A stretch of DNA of 64,000 bases from Longimicrobium terrae (GTDB lineage Bacteria > Gemmatimonadota > Gemmatimonadetes > Longimicrobiales > Longimicrobiaceae), in assembly GCF_014202995.1 (NCBI RefSeq), contig NZ_JACHIA010000018.1:56942-120941 (forward strand), given 5' to 3'. The stretch's first letter is position 1. The number at the start of each line of letters is the position of its first letter. The translations under genes and the position numbers were made by a program. Of this stretch, positions 18,215 through 26,900 are shown piece after piece. The notes below the pieces were generated by a model. That model saw only the letters and a program-made list of their open reading frames with translations, made no database searches and was not told the origin of the DNA.

Positions 18215-20205
18215 CGGCCTCCTCCGTTGATGACGACGGTGTCGCCGCGGGTGGCGGTCTGCCCGGCGGCCGGCTGCGTGCCCGCGACGGAGCCGGTGCC
18301 CCGCACGCGGACGTGCATGCCCAGCGCGTGCAGGCGCCGCGCCGCGTCGCGAAGGGGAAGGCCGGCCAGTTCCGGCATGGGCACCGCGCCGCCCGGCGGC
18401 GGTTCCCGGCGCGCCACCCCGTCCGTCTGCACAAAGACGTACACGCCCTCGGAACCCGCGGGAGGCGCATCCTCGCGCACGGGCCCGGCCGCGGCCAGCG
18501 GCGTCTGCGACGGAAGCCGGGTGGCCAGCAGGCTGCGGCGGTCCAGCCCCGGCGAGCGCGCGGCAAGGATCGCCTGCAGCGTTTCGCGCGTGACGGGCGC
18601 GGCGGTCAGGCCGCCGTAGTAGTCGCCGCTGGGCCGGTCCAGCCGGACGAGGATGGTGAGCTGCGGGTCACGCGCGGGAAAGAATCCCACGAACGTGGCG
18701 TTGTATTCGCCCGCGATGTAGCGGCCGCTGGCGCCCGTCCGCCGCGCGGTCCCCGTCTTTCCCGCCACCTCGAACGTGGAAAGCGACGCGCGGGTCGCCG
18801 TTCCGTCTTCCACCACGGAAACCAGGACGTCGCGGATCTGGTGCGCGACGCTGGCGGGAATCACGCGGCGCACCTCGCGCGGATCGTGGCGCTCCAGCGT
18901 CTGCCCATTGCGCCCGCGCACCTCGCGGACGAGGCGCGGCTCCATCAGCGTGCCGCCGTTGGCCAGCGCGCTGTAGGCCAGCGCCAGCTGCAAAGGAGTG
19001 ACGGACAGTTCATATCCCGTCGCCAGCGAGGCGGGCGTCATCTTTGACCAGCGGTCCGGGCGGGGCAGCCGCCCCGACGACTCGGTGGGATACTCGATCC
19101 CCGTCGGCGTGCCGAACCCGAAGTCGCGCAGCACGCCGAACTGCTGCGCGGGGGTCAGCCGCGGCGCGAACTTCACCAGGCCGATGTTGCTGGACACGCG
19201 CAGCGCGTCGCGAAGCGTAAGCCAGCCATAGGGATGCACGTCGGTGTGCACGCGCCCCATGGGGTCCGTCCACGAGCCGTTTTCGCCGTTCACCTGCTCG
19301 CCCAGATTGGCGCGCCCCGTCGCCAGCAGCGTGCTGACGAAGAACGGCTTGAGCGTCGATCCCGCCTCGTACGGCTCGATGAAGGCCGACACGCCCAGCG
19401 CCCCGCCCTGCCGTTTGCTGACGGCGGCCAGGATTTCTCCCGTGCGCGGATCCAGCAGCAGCAGGTCGCCGCCCTTGGCGCCGGTGCTGTCGATGGCCTC
19501 GCTGAGCGCCGCGTCCGCGATCTCCTGCAGGTCGAAGTCGATGGTCAGGTAGACGTCGCCGCCATCCATCGCCGGAGCCACGGGGAGCGCGACGGACGCT
19601 TCCTTCCGCCCGCGTCCATCCCGCCGGAGGATCGAGAATCCATCGCGCCCGCTGAGCATCGAATCCAGCGCCTGCTCCATTCCGCCCAGCGCGCGTCCGT
19701 CGCCGCTGATCCCCCCGAGAACCTCCTTGCCCACGGTGCCCTGCGGGTAGAAGCGCTGCAGCTTGCGCTCCCAGTGAAAGCCGCGCGGATCGCCCAGCGT
19801 GCGCCGCTGGTCCGCCGTAAAGCTGCCGGGCAGCACCACCCACCGCCGCCGCGGATCCGTCGCGCGGCGCGCGTTGGCGCGCGGGAGCTTGAGGACGCGG
19901 ATCAGCGAGCGGACCGCTTCATCGCGCTCCACCAGTTCATTCGGCGCCAGCGACAGGCGAAACGTCTCGCGCGTGAGCGCGAGCGGAACGCCGTCGCGGT
20001 CCAGAATGGCGCCGCGGCGGGCCGGCAGCGCCACCCGGGCCTGCTGCTGCTCCGCCGCTTCCGCCCGCCACTTGTCCCCCTCGAACCCCTGCAACTGCAC
20101 CGCGCGGCCAATGACCAGCAGCGCCGCAATCCCGATCGATCCGATCAGAAGCCGCCGCCGGCCGCGCAGCCGCTCTTCCGTATCCCACGGCATGGTGCGG
20201 CTCAT
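18211..20205 (-). CDS. ftsI: FtsI/SpoVD-type transpeptidase (PBP) with PASTA domain
   Basis: A septal class B penicillin-binding protein, 664 residues, that cross-links peptides in partnership with FtsW. There is a cytoplasmic N-tail, one membrane helix near 19-35, a pedestal domain (RGAILDRDGVPLALT at 64-78), then the transpeptidase domain. The active serine is S283 in AGSTLKP, the second motif SSN is 338-340 and the third KTG is 483-485. Residues about 595-664 form one PASTA domain ending in DTVVINGGGR. PASTA tails are common on SpoVD/PBP2x proteins of Gram-positives, less so in diderms. The start overlaps the ftsL stop (ATGA). Confidence 0.95.
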   Translation of the reverse strand: MSRTMPWDTEERLRGRRRLLIGSIGIAALLVIGRAVQLQGFEGDKWRAEAAEQQQARVALPARRGAILDRDGVPLALTRETFRLSLAPNELVERDEAVRSLIRVLKLPRANARRATDPRRRWVVLPGSFTADQRRTLGDPRGFHWERKLQRFYPQGTVGKEVLGGISGDGRALGGMEQALDSMLSGRDGFSILRRDGRGRKEASVALPVAPAMDGGDVYLTIDFDLQEIADAALSEAIDSTGAKGGDLLLLDPRTGEILAAVSKRQGGALGVSAFIEPYEAGSTLKPFFVSTLLATGRANLGEQVNGENGSWTDPMGRVHTDVHPYGWLTLRDALRVSSNIGLVKFAPRLTPAQQFGVLRDFGFGTPTGIEYPTESSGRLPRPDRWSKMTPASLATGYELSVTPLQLALAYSALANGGTLMEPRLVREVRGRNGQTLERHDPREVRRVIPASVAHQIRDVLVSVVEDGTATRASLSTFEVAGKTGTARRTGASGRYIAGEYNATFVGFFPARDPQLTILVRLDRPSGDYYGGLTAAPVTRETLQAILAARSPGLDRRSLLATRLPSQTPLAAAGPVREDAPPAGSEGVYVFVQTDGVARREPPPGGAVPMPELAGLPLRDAARRLHALGMHVRVRGTGSVAGTQPAAGQTATRGDTVVINGGGR

Positions 20206-20600
20206 GGCGCCTGCTCCATGGCGGAAGCGGCCACGGGAAGCAGGATCACCTCTTCATCCCGGGCCACGTGCAGCCCCATCCGGCTGGCGGCACCGGTGAT
20301 GCGGGCGCGCGTCTGCAGCGCCTGGATGCGGTTAGCCCACTCCACCCGCTCGGCCTCGGCGATGGACGTTTCGTTCTGCACGCGCGAAAGCTCCCGCTGC
20401 CGGGCCACGCCTTCCGTCTGCCGCCACACCACGGACGCCAGCGACCCCGCGACGGCCAGGACGAGCAGAAGACGGCCCAGCGCGGCGCGGCGGCGGGAGC
20501 GGCGCGCGGGGTCCACGGCGCGCGGCGCCTCCCAGGGCGCGGCTCCGCCGGAGCGGCCGCGCGCCGGACGGCGCGGAGACGGGAGTGCGTCCGCGGTCAC
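20202..20600 (-). CDS. ftsL: FtsL-like division protein
   Basis: A 132-residue single-pass protein between rsmH and ftsI, where ftsL always lies. A basic, proline-rich N-tail precedes one membrane helix at 41-59 (LGRLLLVLAVAGSLASVVW) and a periplasmic coiled coil at about 62-100. FtsL works with FtsB and FtsQ to activate FtsWI. GTG 20600 is preferred because it forms a GTGA overlap with the rsmH stop and has GGAG 6 bases upstream; an ATG at 20612 is the alternative. Confidence 0.87.
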   Translation of the reverse strand: MTADALPSPRRPARGRSGGAAPWEAPRAVDPARRSRRRAALGRLLLVLAVAGSLASVVWRQTEGVARQRELSRVQNETSIAEAERVEWANRIQALQTRARITGAASRMGLHVARDEEVILLPVAASAMEQAP

Positions 20601-21538
20601 GCCGCGCTCCATCCGCGAAGGTGGGCGCTGCGGGCGCGGGGGTTGGCGGCGATTTCCTCGGGCGTGGCGTTCATCGGCTTGCGGGTCATCAGTCTTCCCA
20701 GCGCGCGCCCCCGGCACCGGCACACCGGCAGCCCGGGCGGGCACACGCACTCCTGGCTCCAGTCGCGAAAGGCGTTCTTCACCAGGCGGTCTTCCAGCGA
20801 ATGGTACGCGAGGACGGCAAAGACGCCGCCCGGGGCCAGCGCCTCGCGAAACGACTCCAGCGCCCGCTCCAGCGCCTGGATCTCGCCGTTGACCGCGATG
20901 CGCAGCGCCTGAAAGATGCGCGCCTTGTCCGCCGCCTCCGCCCGCGGCCCCAGCGTGCGGCTGATGGCGGAAAGCAGCTGGTCGCTGATGGCGAACGGCT
21001 CCACCGCGCGCATCTCCAGGACAATTCGGGCCAGCTTTCGCGACCGCTTCTCCTCGCCGTAGCGGTAGAAGAGGTTGGCCAGTTCCTGCTCGTCCAGTTC
21101 GTTCAGCAGGTCGGCCGCGCTGGATTCGCCTGCGCTGGCCTGCCCCATCCGCATGTCCAGCGGCGCGCCGGGGCGAAAGGTGAAGCCGCGCGCGTCCTCG
21201 TCGATCTGGTGCGACGAAATGCCCAGGTCCAGCAGCACGCCGTCCAGCGTGCCCGGCGCGATCCCGGCGGCTTCTACCGCGTCGGCGAAGTTGGCGCGGA
21301 CGGGGGTAAACCGCGGGCCGAACCGGGCAAGGCGCTCCCCCGCCTCGGCCAGCGCGTCCGGATCGCGGTCCACCCCGTACAGCCGCGCCTCGGGACCCCG
21401 CTCCAGCAGCGCCTCGGCGTGCCCGCCGCCGCCGAGGGTTCCGTCCAGAAAGGTGCCGCCCCGCTCCGGCCGGAGCAGGTCCATAACCTCGCGCACCATG
21501 ACCGGCGCGTGGTAGCCGGTCGCATGGGGAAGAGTCAC
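20597..21538 (-). CDS. rsmH: RsmH, 16S rRNA m4C1402 methyltransferase
   Basis: RsmH (MraW) methylates N4 of C1402 in the decoding region of 16S rRNA. The 313-residue protein opens YHAPVMVREVMDLLRPERGG, has the SAM loop DGTLGGGGHAEALL near 32-45, YGVDRDPDAL, LLDLGISSHQID and the C-terminal YHSLEDRLVKNAFRDW. The start is GTG in a GTGA overlap with the preceding small gene. Confidence 0.97.
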   Translation of the reverse strand: MTLPHATGYHAPVMVREVMDLLRPERGGTFLDGTLGGGGHAEALLERGPEARLYGVDRDPDALAEAGERLARFGPRFTPVRANFADAVEAAGIAPGTLDGVLLDLGISSHQIDEDARGFTFRPGAPLDMRMGQASAGESSAADLLNELDEQELANLFYRYGEEKRSRKLARIVLEMRAVEPFAISDQLLSAISRTLGPRAEAADKARIFQALRIAVNGEIQALERALESFREALAPGGVFAVLAYHSLEDRLVKNAFRDWSQECVCPPGLPVCRCRGRALGRLMTRKPMNATPEEIAANPRARSAHLRGWSAA

Positions 21539-21738
21539 GCGGCCGCGCGGGGCGCGGCGTTGGCGCGGGTGACCACGGCGCGGCAGCAGCGGCAGGTATA
21601 CCAGTCGGTACCCAGCCAGTTGCGCAGCGGGTCAAGGGCCTCGAACGGGCCGAAATGGCGGTCCAGGCCGCAGGGGATCAGGCCGCCGGAACGTGCGGGC
21701 GGCGGGGCCGGGGCAAAGGTCCGGGGCTGAACGATCAT
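21535..21738 (-). CDS. Small protein between mraZ and rsmH
   Basis: A 67-residue protein of unknown function. It begins 24 bases after mraZ and its stop overlaps the rsmH start (GTGA), so the frame is held by operon packing rather than chance. The N-terminal third is proline-rich. The middle HFGPFEALDPLRNWLGTDWYTCRCC has tryptophans and a C-R-C-C cluster that might bind metal. No Shine-Dalgarno precedes the ATG, which is probably coupled to mraZ. No such gene exists at this place in well-known dcw clusters. Confidence 0.65.
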   Translation of the reverse strand: MIVQPRTFAPAPPPARSGGLIPCGLDRHFGPFEALDPLRNWLGTDWYTCRCCRAVVTRANAAPRAAA

Positions 21739-21761
21739 GGCGTGACGGGAGGGGTTGGAGG

Positions 21762-22193
21762 TCAGCCGAAGATCTGGTGCGTAAAGCTTTCCGCCTCGGC
21801 GACGGGTTCCGCGGTGGCCGCGGCGAACCGGTCCGGGTTCCACAGTTCAATGCGGTCGATGGCGCCCACCACCAGCGTGGGCCCGGCGATCCCCACCGCG
21901 TCCTGCAGCCGCGCGGGAACCATGATGCGCCCCTGCCGGTCGGGCGCAACTTCCACCGCGTTTGCCGTCACGCGCAGCACGTAGGCGCGGGCCTGCGGGT
22001 TCCTGCGCAGCATCTCGCGCAGGCGGGCCTCCACCTCGGCCCAGGTGTGCTGGGGGTACAGCGTGAGCGCGTCGGGAAAGGCATGCACGAGCACCATCGG
22101 CTCTTCGCCGCCCTCGCGCCGGAACGGGGCGGGGAGGCTGAGCCGGCCTTTTTCGTCGATCTGGTGCTGGTAACTGCCGAGAAAACCGTTCAC
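21762..22193 (-). CDS. mraZ: MraZ, dcw operon transcriptional repressor
   Basis: MraZ is a double SpoVT/AbrB-fold DNA-binding protein that represses its own operon by binding TGGGN repeats. The 143-residue protein starts FLGSYQHQIDEKGRLSLPAPFR after a GTG, has the second half-repeat at VAPDRQGRIMVPARLQDAVG, and is the normal family length. Its predicted targets are visible just upstream (22216-22260), supporting autoregulation. Confidence 0.95.
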   Translation of the reverse strand: MNGFLGSYQHQIDEKGRLSLPAPFRREGGEEPMVLVHAFPDALTLYPQHTWAEVEARLREMLRRNPQARAYVLRVTANAVEVAPDRQGRIMVPARLQDAVGIAGPTLVVGAIDRIELWNPDRFAAATAEPVAEAESFTHQIFG

Positions 22194-22215
22194 CGGATCC
22201 CTGGTTGGGCGCGCC

Positions 22216-22260
22216 CGCCACACTCCTCCACAACTCCCCACATCGTCCCACTGTGCCCCA
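22216..22260 (-). promoter_or_regulatory. MraZ operator: five TGGNN boxes at 10-base steps
   Basis: Read on the minus strand, TGGGG, TGGGA, TGGGG, TGGAG and TGGCG start at 22260, 22250, 22240, 22230 and 22220. Known MraZ operators are three or four TGGGN boxes separated by 5 bases, that is one helical turn. The first three boxes are perfect and the last two degenerate. They cover the predicted transcription start, ideal for repression. Confidence 0.88.
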
Positions 22261-22261
22261 C

Positions 22262-22289
22262 AAGGTAATCCCGAAACCCTCAAGGTCAA
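22262..22289 (-). promoter_or_regulatory. Promoter of the mraZ/dcw operon
   Basis: TTGACC (22289-22284) and TACCTT (22267-22262) are separated by 16 bases on the minus strand. The start would fall near 22255, within the MraZ boxes. The -10 element is weak, the -35 strong. Confidence 0.5.
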
Positions 22290-22391
22290 GGCGAAGATAC
22301 GCCGAACTGCGGGCGCCCCGGGTTGGCGAAGATCTTGCCCTGCCGGGTAGTGCAACCCGCAGCAGGCCCTCACAATCCGGCAGGCGCTCCC

Positions 22392-23363
22392 GTGCAGATT
22401 TCCGTGATCATCAACCCCCGCAACGCCGAGGCGGTCGACGCCATCCGCGGCGGGGTCGAAGAGCTGCGCGAGGCCGGCCACACCGTGCATCCCCGCGCCA
22501 CCTTCGAGTCCGGCGACGCCCACCGCTTTGCGTGGAAGTCGGCGGAGAACGGCGCCGATCTGGTGGTGGCCGCCGGCGGCGACGGCACCATCAACGAGGT
22601 GGTGAACGGGCTGTACGACTGGATCGAGGAACAGCCGGGCGAGCACACGCCGCCCCTGCCGCGGCTGGGCATCGTGCCGCTGGGGACGGGAAACGATCTG
22701 GCGGGGGGGATGGGAATCGCCACCGGCGACCCCAGGGCGGCGGTGCTGGCCGCGGCGGCGGGCGTGCCGTACACGGTGGATGTGGCGCGGGTGAACGGCC
22801 GCCTGTTTCTGAACGTGTCCACCGGCGGAATGGGCGCCGAGGCCACGGAAGAGGCGAGCGGCGAGTTGAAGCGCGTGCTGGGCCCGGTGGCCTACCTGAT
22901 CACCGGCGTCAAGAAGTTCGTGCAATTGAAGGAGACCGTGGCGCGGTTCACCACATCCGACGGCGAGGTGCTGTACGACGGCGGGTTTCTGCTCTTTGCG
23001 GTGGGGAACGCGTGGCGCACGGGTGGCGGAAACTGGATTACGCCCGCCTCCGACCCCACGGACCGGCTGCTGGACGTGTGCATCGTCCAGTCGATGAGCC
23101 ACGTGGATGTGATGCGCATTGCCCCGCTGATCCGCGCAGGCAAGCACGTGCACCATCCGCAGGTCACCTACCGCAAGGTGCGGGAACTGATCGTGGAGTC
23201 GGATGACGAGATGACGGTGAACGCCGATGGCGAGCCGCTGCAGGCGCGCCGCTTCGAGTACGGCCTGGGCGCGCACCAGTTGACGCTCGTCGTGCCCGAG
23301 GTCCCCGAGGCGCCCACCGATCCCAACGAGGTCGAGGGTTCCGAGGACGCGGAGAATACCTGA
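22392..23363 (+). CDS. Diacylglycerol/lipid kinase family protein
   Basis: A cytoplasmic kinase of the DAGK/YegS/sphingosine-kinase family, probably recycling diacylglycerol or phosphorylating another lipid. From GTG 22392 the protein has 323 residues. The family opens with VIINPRN (5-11), the nucleotide motif GGDGTINEVVNGL is at 62-74 and PLGTGNDLA at 96-104; the C-terminal beta domain includes VNADGEPL. An upstream TTG at 22323 would extend it by 23 residues that fit the family poorly. It is divergent from mraZ and is one of only three plus-strand genes or gene remnants in the window. The tail after residue 290 is acidic. Confidence 0.88.
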   Translation: MQISVIINPRNAEAVDAIRGGVEELREAGHTVHPRATFESGDAHRFAWKSAENGADLVVAAGGDGTINEVVNGLYDWIEEQPGEHTPPLPRLGIVPLGTGNDLAGGMGIATGDPRAAVLAAAAGVPYTVDVARVNGRLFLNVSTGGMGAEATEEASGELKRVLGPVAYLITGVKKFVQLKETVARFTTSDGEVLYDGGFLLFAVGNAWRTGGGNWITPASDPTDRLLDVCIVQSMSHVDVMRIAPLIRAGKHVHHPQVTYRKVRELIVESDDEMTVNADGEPLQARRFEYGLGAHQLTLVVPEVPEAPTDPNEVEGSEDAENT

Positions 23364-23410
23364 CGAGGTCCGCTGGACGTTGAGGGTGGAGGCGTTGAGC
23401 GAATCTCGTT

Positions 23411-23682
23411 GAGCGAACGAATCCGCCGCTCAAACAGCGGCAAGCCCCGACACCGGCCGCTGGGGCGTCCGGTTCGGGGCTTCAACTGCCCGCGGCGGCG
23501 GGATTGTGTTGAACGCGAGCCGCGCTCGTGGGAAGGTAGATTATTGGCGGCGCCTTCGGGATCACGCCTCTGGCGCGGAGAACGAGTCGCGATGAGTCCA
23601 CGCAGTTGAAGCCCCGATCGTGGACGCGACAGCGGCCGCGTCTCGGGGCTTACCGCGTTTTGAGCGGCGGATTCATCCGCTC
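23411..23682. repeat. Repeat family A, inverted pair 1
   Basis: Two arms of about 80 bases, 23411-23489 and 23602-23682, lie in inverted orientation around a 112 bp core. Each arm has a hairpin bounded by AAGCCCCGA and TCGGGGCTT and an outer end containing GAGCG...CCGCCGCTC. The core is unlike that of pair 2. The arrangement recalls REPIN/BIME elements or small non-autonomous transposable elements. Confidence 0.8.
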
Positions 23683-23740
23683 AGGAGAGCCTGTGCCACG
23701 ACGATCTCAGCAGATCCGCGCTGAACTCTCCGCCCCGCCC

Positions 23741-23807
23741 CAACCCTCCCCCAGTCTTTTTTGGGGGAGGGTGGGCGAGTAGTACGAGCCCGGGTGGGGG
23801 CCGCCGT
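23741..23807. repeat. Repeat family B, copy 1
   Basis: A 67-base element starting with the hairpin CCCTCCCCC / GGGGGAGGG around a T-rich loop, then a GC-rich tail containing GAGTAGTACGAGCCCGGG. A second copy at 47002-47067 is identical except for one missing G. Both lie 57-58 bases from a family A right arm. Confidence 0.85.
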
Positions 23808-23867
23808 GAAGCCCGCCCCTCAACCATCCACCGCACGTCCCGCAGAATCCTCTTCCGAGAACAACAA

Positions 23868-23895
23868 ACCCGCGCGCCGATGAGGGCGCGCGGGT
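23868..23895 (-). terminator. Rho-independent terminator of the TonB receptor gene
   Basis: An 11 bp perfect stem (23868-23878 with 23885-23895) lies about 35 bases past the stop at 23929. On the minus strand it is followed by TTTGTTGTTCT. Confidence 0.85.
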
Positions 23896-23928
23896 CTGTC
23901 GTTGATCCACGATCGGGTGCGGGGCGGA

Positions 23929-26900
23929 TCAGCCTCCGCCGGGCCCGCCGAATCCCTGCCGCGAGGCCGAGTTGCGGATCGCGGCCGGTACGCGGCGCCA
24001 CTGCTCCGGCGTCAGCACTTTCTGCGCGTCGCTCAGCGCCGTCTGCACGTTGGCGCGCCCGCGGTTCACCGCCGGCCCCAGCCGGTCGAAGAGCGTCCGC
24101 GGATCGGCGTTGCCGCCGGCGCCCGCCACGGCCGTGCGCACTTCCTCGCGGATGGGATCGTTCTTGGCCGCGAGCGAGTCCTCGATTACGCGCAGGCGCG
24201 CCGTCTGATCTTCCGTCAGCCCCAGCGTGTCGCTCAGCGCCAGGATCGCGCCGATCGGCTCCGGCAGCACCCGCTCCAGAATGCGCTCCACATCCGGCCC
24301 GCCCTGTCCGCCCGCGCCGCCCGGCCCGCCGCCGCCCGGCCCGCCGCCACCCGGGCCGCCGCCGCCGAACCGTCCGCCTCCGCCCCCACCTCCGCCGCCT
24401 CCACCTCCACCGCCGCCGAACGCGATCCCTGCCAGTCCCCCGCCCCGCCCGCGCTGCGCGCCGACGGCGATGGAGCCGGTAATCTGCACCCCGAACGGAG
24501 AGCGCGTTCCGAACCGGTCCGTGCGCGACGTGCCGAAGCGCTCATTCACCTGGTAGCGAAAGGCCTGCGTCTGGGCGTCGAACGAGGACGGATAGAGCAG
24601 CACCTCGTCCACCCGCGCGCGCTGGCCCCAGCCGCGCAGGTCGTTGGCACCGTTCAGCAGCAGGTCCGCGCCGGCTTCCAGGTTGAACGCCTCGATGCCG
24701 ATGGACAGGCGCTGCCCCACGTTGGGGAGCGTGGGCGTGATGGTGGCCCGCAGGTTCACCGAGTGCGACCACGGCCCGCGGCAGGAGTTGCGCTCCGCCA
24801 CCTGCCCCAGCTGTTCGCGAAGGCAGGCACGCACGCCGCCCGGCACCTCCGAGAGCACGCGGGCGATCCCCGCCGCCACATCCGGATCCGCCGCGTCCGA
24901 TCCAAAGATGAACGCCGGGTCGTTGCGCGCGCCATCACCGTTCACGTCCCCGCCCACCAGCGGCGTAAAGGGCGAGCCCGACGACGCGCGTCCCACCAGC
25001 GACAGCTCCAGCCAGCGCCCCACCGGCATTCCGATGATGGTGTTCACCTGGTGCCGGCGGTCCGAGTCGCTGGCCCCCCACACCAGTTCGTTGGGATTGC
25101 CCGTGGTGGGCGTGGCGCCGAATCCCTGCAGCGCGCGGCCGCCGAAGCCCCACGAGCTCTGGTCGCGCGTGTACGCCAGCGTGTACGAGCCCTGCAGAAA
25201 GATGCGGTGCGGCAGCACGCCGCTCAGCCCCAGCGTGAGCTGCGTGGCGTCCGTCTCCAGGTCGCTGTTCAGCTCCAGCACCCGCCCGAACGCCGTCTGC
25301 TGGCGCGAGGCCAGCAGCGGCACCTCGCCCGTTTCCGCCACGATGGCGTCCGCCGCGGCGAACACCGGCCGGCCGCCCTCTTCCGCCAGTAGGAACGCCG
25401 GCTCGGCGCGCAGGTTCAGGTCGCGTACGCCGTACTGGCTCACGCCGCGGGCGTAGGTGGCGTCGATGGAGGCGTTGATCCCCAGGAACTGCGCCTGGTA
25501 GCCCAGCGAGCCGCGCCACGAACGGGGCGCCCCGAAGTTGTCGCCGAACGCGGCCACGGTGGGCGGCACCGACAGGTCCACCCCGCCGGCCGTGCCGTCG
25601 TCGCAGGCGGTGGGAATGGAGGACGGATCGTTGTCGTACGCGGCGAAGTCGGGGCTGGGCGCCACGCCGAATCCCACGCACGATAGCAGCACCTGTCCGC
25701 CCAGCCCGCCGTTGCTGTCCAGCACGTCGGCGAACAGCGCGTACGGCGGCAGCCCGCGGAACTCGCCAAAGCCGCCGCGCACCAGTCGCAGCGGCGCGCC
25801 CTGCTCCGACAGGCGCCACGAGAAGCCGGCGCGCGGGCTCACCCGCACCTCGCCGGGAAGGCGGTCCGTCTTGATCCCGAAAGCCGAGTCCACACGGGCG
25901 TTGTACGCGGCCTCGCCGTCAAAGCGCGAGCCTTCCAGCCGCAGGCCGTACGTCACCTGGATGGTGGGGCGCGGACGCCAGTTGTCGCCCAGGTACAGCG
26001 CGCCGTTCCATCCGCTTCCCGCCGTGGTGCGGCCCTGCAGCGTCCGCGTGAACGAGGCCGGGTTGCCGTTCTGCAGATCCGCCAGCGAGTTGAAGCTGAA
26101 GCTGCCCAGCGAGTTGGGCGCCGACTCCTGGCGCGAGCGCGTGTTGTTCAGCAGCAGCCCGCCCTTGACGCGGTGGTTGTCGCCGATCAGCAGCGAAAGC
26201 TCGTTCGCCAGCTCAAAGGTGCTTTCGCGGCTTCCCGAGGGAAGCTGGCGGTCGCCGCCAAAGGCAAAGGTGGAAATTCCCGTTCCGCCGTCCTCCAGTT
26301 CCGAGGTCACGCGGACGCGCACTTCCGGCAGGTCCACCGAAGCATCCGAATCGCGCGCCCCGCGGGTGGCGGACACGCGCAGTTCGTTGATCCACCCGTC
26401 GCGGAACCGCGAAGTGAGCGTGGCCACGCCGCCCAGATCGGTGTTGCGCGACTCGCCGCCGCTCTGCAGCAGTTCCAGCGAGCCCAGGCGGGTGTTGTCC
26501 TGGTCGTAAAAGGAGCCGAAGCCGCGCAGCGCGATGGTGTGCCGCTCGCTGGCCGTGAAGTCAATCCGGGTGAGCAGGCTGGCCGCGTCGCCCACGCGCT
26601 CGTAGGCGCCGATCTGCCCGGCCGGGTTCACGCCGTAGCGGGACTGCACGATGTCCAGAAAGCGCGATACGGAATCCCCCTCCACCCCCAGCAGGCCGTA
26701 GCCGGCGGGAGTGCGCGGGAGCAGCGTGTACAGATCGTCCGCGCGGCGCTGCACCGCGCCGCTGACGAAGTAGAAGAGGCGGTCCTGGATGATGGGCCCG
26801 CCTACGCCGCCGCTCAACTGGTACTGGCCGTAGCCGTCGGACCACGGGGTGCGCCCGGTGCCGCCCTGCAGCGCGTCGTCGCGCACGCGCGACGAGAACG

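Noticed and set aside
24361..24425. CCGCC/GGTGG tandem run in the TonB receptor gene considered as an assembly artefact
   Set aside because: It keeps the frame and encodes a glycine-rich linker, with intact coding on both sides.
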